Assembly (NCBI GenBank): GCA_003255065.1
Contig: QAOA01002275.1
Coordinates: 124,001 to 188,000, forward strand
Length of the DNA stretch: 64,000 nt
Direction of reading: 5' to 3'
Source of the DNA: Cercis canadensis
Lineage: Eukaryota > Streptophyta > Magnoliopsida > Fabales > Fabaceae
The translations under genes were made by a program, and so were the position numbers. Below the pieces are notes generated by a model, which was not told where the DNA came from, ran no database searches, and was given only the letters and a program-made list of their open reading frames with translations. Below, one piece after another: positions 60,130-64,000 of the stretch (position 1 is its first letter; the number at the start of each line of letters is the position of its first letter).

Positions 60130-61041
60130 CTAAATGGGTAACTTGGTACTTTTTGCCTTGTAACTCTCAATCAATTTCTTGATTGTTTCAGAAACTGCAG
60201 AGTGAATCATTTTATTGAGGTGTTGATAGCAGTAATTGGCAATTACTGCAAATACAGCAACCCATAAGGGGGAACTGAGCCACGCAATAAGTGGTGAAAT
60301 AATGAGCAAAGCTGAGATTGAAGCAGTACTTGCAAGCAGGACTATGATGCAGGTTAGGATTGGAAGGAAGGTTCTGATATGTGATTCAAGGGTTGTTCCA
60401 AGCAGCCAAGCTAAGAAGTAAAGCACAATTGCCAAAACGCCAGCATTGATAAGCTTGGGGTGTGTGGTAAATAAAGCCTCTCCCATGTTTGTGTTCTTGA
60501 AGGCGATGATGGCTAACAACCACTTGAAGAATTTATCAAGGATTCCATGTAATTCTTTGAAGATCTCGGCATCTTTCCCGCTAACGTAGAGTACATACAT
60601 TCAATTAAGAAAGAAAAATGTTAGACCATAAAAATCCAGAAGAGAAGAGTTTCTAGAAAGAGAAAACAGAGGTGGGTCATGGGTGGGTGTTTGAATTAAG
60701 CATAACCAGAGAAGATCACGATCGAGTGAGCAACATTATGTGTAGNTCTCGGCATCTTTCCCGCTAACGTAGAGTACATACATTCAATTAAGAAAGAAAA
60801 ATGTTAGACCATAAAAATCCAGAAGAGAAGAGTTTCTAGAAAGAGAAAACAGAGGTGGGTCATGGGTGGGTGTTTGAATTAAGCATAACCAGAGAAGATC
60901 ATGATCGAGTGAGCAACATTATGTGTAGGAACCTTAAATTCAACCTAGGATTACAATTTGTGTTCATAAAGAGCAGTTATTGAGTACTGACCTTGATGAA
61001 GATGGAACAGAGGACATGGAATCCATGGAATTGGAAGACAT
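60130..61041 (-). CDS. Small multi-pass membrane protein, tandem family member 4 (166 aa)
   Basis: Two exons: 60992-61041 (MSSNSMDSMSSVPSSS plus 2 bases) and 60130-60580, joining in frame to 166 residues. The layout is as in member 1: an amphipathic helix (ELHGILDKFFKWLLAIIAF), KNTNMGEALFTTHP, hydrophobic segments (GVLAIVLYFLAWLLGTTL; FLPILTCIIVLLASTASISA; SPLIAWLSSPLWVAVFAVIA), and the C-terminal helix (ETIKKLIES) ending KSTKLPI. The intron carries an assembly duplication (60564-60928) that repeats the first 17 bp of exon 2; this does not change the coding sequence. The plus-strand segment 60353-60380 is the best match of hairpin A. Function unknown. Confidence 0.8.
60564..60928. repeat. Duplicated segment joined at an N (contig overlap) in member 4 intron
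   Basis: 60564-60745 (starting TCTCGGCATCTTTCCCGCTA) is repeated at 60747-60928 with one difference, separated by a single N (60746). The copy includes the exon 2 border of member 4. Most likely an unmerged contig overlap. Confidence 0.8.
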
Positions 61042-62420
61042 TTCTGGGATTTTTTCTCTGTTCCTTTCACCCTGCGAATATGAGGGATAATAATGCTTTG
61101 TCCTTGGCTTGGGAGAGGAGCACTTTAATGGCGGGTGGGCTGTAAAAATGATAAATATATAGAGAGAGTTAGAGGGAGGCTTTGGTAGGGAACTATAAGT
61201 CAAGCTTTTGGAAATTTGAATTTCAGTGGCTTTCATGTGCCCAATGCTCATTACCCAAGTATCATTCGTCAAATGTCCTTGTATTGGACGTTTAATACTC
61301 GGGTTTCCTTTCTTCCTCAAAGATATCCAACGTTAACCATCAGAGGCTGGTATAAAAAATAAAAAAACTCAGGCGCCTTTTCGCGCGAACCTTCTCAGAA
61401 CGACAGAAATAGAAAAAATTTAAGCTCTGTTTAGGAATAAAATAAAAGGAACAATTATAGAGAAATAGAAATAAGACAAAAAGTAAAAACAATTTTAGTC
61501 AATTATTATTGAGGTGATATTTTAATAGAGGTAACTTTATAACTCAAAATACTATAATTTTAAATTTTAAATTTCTCTATATTTTGAATAAGATTAATTT
61601 TTATGAAATTAACCAAAAAGTTTCATAAATTTGGAATTCACCATCAATTTTTGTTCCCTTTTCTTAATTCTCTTTTCCTTGTTTTTCTGAAAGAATAAAT
61701 TTTAAAACTTTTTTTAAACCATCTTTTGGTTAAACAAAAAGAATAAAGCATGTTTACGATCCACACATATGACATATGAAAGCAAAGATTCACAAGTCTT
61801 CAAGAATCTAAATTATGGTTGAAAATGATGACCTGGTCATCCCCATAGACAGGACAAGTTCATTGCGGGGCACAAAAGATATAGGCATACAAGTGCAACA
61901 GAAAATGAAAGCATCTCAAAGTTTTATTCTTTATGGTTTTATTATCTATAGGTAGTCTTTGGAACTTTTCTTTGAATAAACACGAAAGGGATTCATTCTA
62001 AAACAAATATATTTTTTTTTTTGTTGACATTACAAATAACCTCTAGTGTTTAAGACAAATTGAAAATTAATTATTTCAATTGAATTATAAATAAATATTC
62101 TTATATTTGGGGCATATATAAATGTAATTCCTTCTTGAATTACATGAGTTGTCATGAATCAATTAAATTTATTTATAAATAATTTTACTAAAATTTATTA
62201 TATTTTATAAGATACTAAGCATATTTTTGTTTNAAGATATTATACTATAAAGCATAGTTCTTTATAAAATATAAAAATGACATAATATAAAAAAATATGT
62301 CAAAAAATAAAATTAAAAAAGTTACTTTTGACATGTTTTTTATATTGTGTAGTTATTGTATTTTATAAGAAACTATGTATTTTGACACATACTGAGTGAC
62401 TTAATTTTTTGAGATATTTG
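61042..62420. other. Intergenic region before the plastid insertion
   Basis: Promoter of member 4 (a minus-strand TATATATTTAT stretch near 61155) and then AT-rich sequence with an N at 62233. No gene recognised. Confidence 0.5.
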
Positions 62421-62477
62421 TAATAAATTTTTTTTATTTAAAAAATTTTCGCAAAAAATAAATTGATATATTTTATT

Positions 62478-63970
<1,493 letters not shown>

Positions 63971-63974
<4 letters not shown>

Positions 63975-64000
63975 CCTTAAATCTTTGTGTATTGACCCCA
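63971..64000 (+). pseudogene. atpE: Start of plastid-derived atpE, runs off window
   Basis: ATGACCTTAAATCTTTGTGT, with the ATG overlapping the atpB stop as ATGA, as in chloroplast genomes. It encodes [10 protein letters not shown] and is cut by the window end. It shows that the insertion continues to the right. Confidence 0.85.

Overview
This is nuclear DNA from a flowering plant, almost certainly a woody eudicot. It carries intron-rich, AT-rich genes with GT..AG splice sites, a plant-type nuclear tRNA-Phe, a nuclear light-harvesting gene, myosin VIII, an iron-type bHLH, CNGC4, an LTR retroelement, several MITEs and a decayed plastid insertion. I cannot name the species. The sequence is a draft assembly: there are 15 N sites, and five of them are followed by a re-reading of nearby upstream sequence, so some apparent duplications are unmerged contig overlaps.

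Layout. 1-6147 (+): 3' two thirds of a myosin VIII gene. 6886-8150 (-): LHCB3, convergent with myosin. 9045-9117 (-): tRNA-Phe(GAA). 10081-13967 (+): a six-exon gene for a Ser/Lys-rich protein I do not recognise. 14883-23217 (-): complete 21-exon MRE11. 26317-30783 (+): two incomplete copies of a subgroup Ib bHLH gene, separated by a G-rich transposon-like block and the 5' part of a Ty3/gypsy-type element; the second copy starts at an N. 30784-40954: about 10 kb without genes but with one well-delimited hAT-type MITE. 40955-49133 (+): complete seven-exon CNGC4 with two Mutator-type MITEs in its introns. 49113-51462: two contig-overlap duplications and a 5'-truncated LINE-like insertion. 54132-61041 (-): tandem array of four paralogous small membrane-protein genes (three intact, one decayed). 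62478-64000 (+): plastid atpB-atpE inserted in the nucleus and decaying.

Most interesting point: two short foldback loci at 50895-51000 and 53771-53853 sit next to the membrane-protein array. Read on the minus strand, each has a TATA box 48-49 bp before a stem of about 36 bp. The 5' arm of each stem is almost perfectly antisense to one conserved segment of the neighbouring genes. The 53.8-kb arm fits the 54-kb gene best and the 50.9-kb arm fits the 60-kb gene best. This is the structure expected of young MIR genes born by inverted duplication of their own target family, a possible local self-regulating circuit. It is inferred from sequence alone.

The single-copy genes (cytoskeletal motor, antenna protein, DNA repair nuclease, iron-response regulator, defence-related ion channel) show no functional link to each other. 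They are ordinary neighbours on a plant chromosome.
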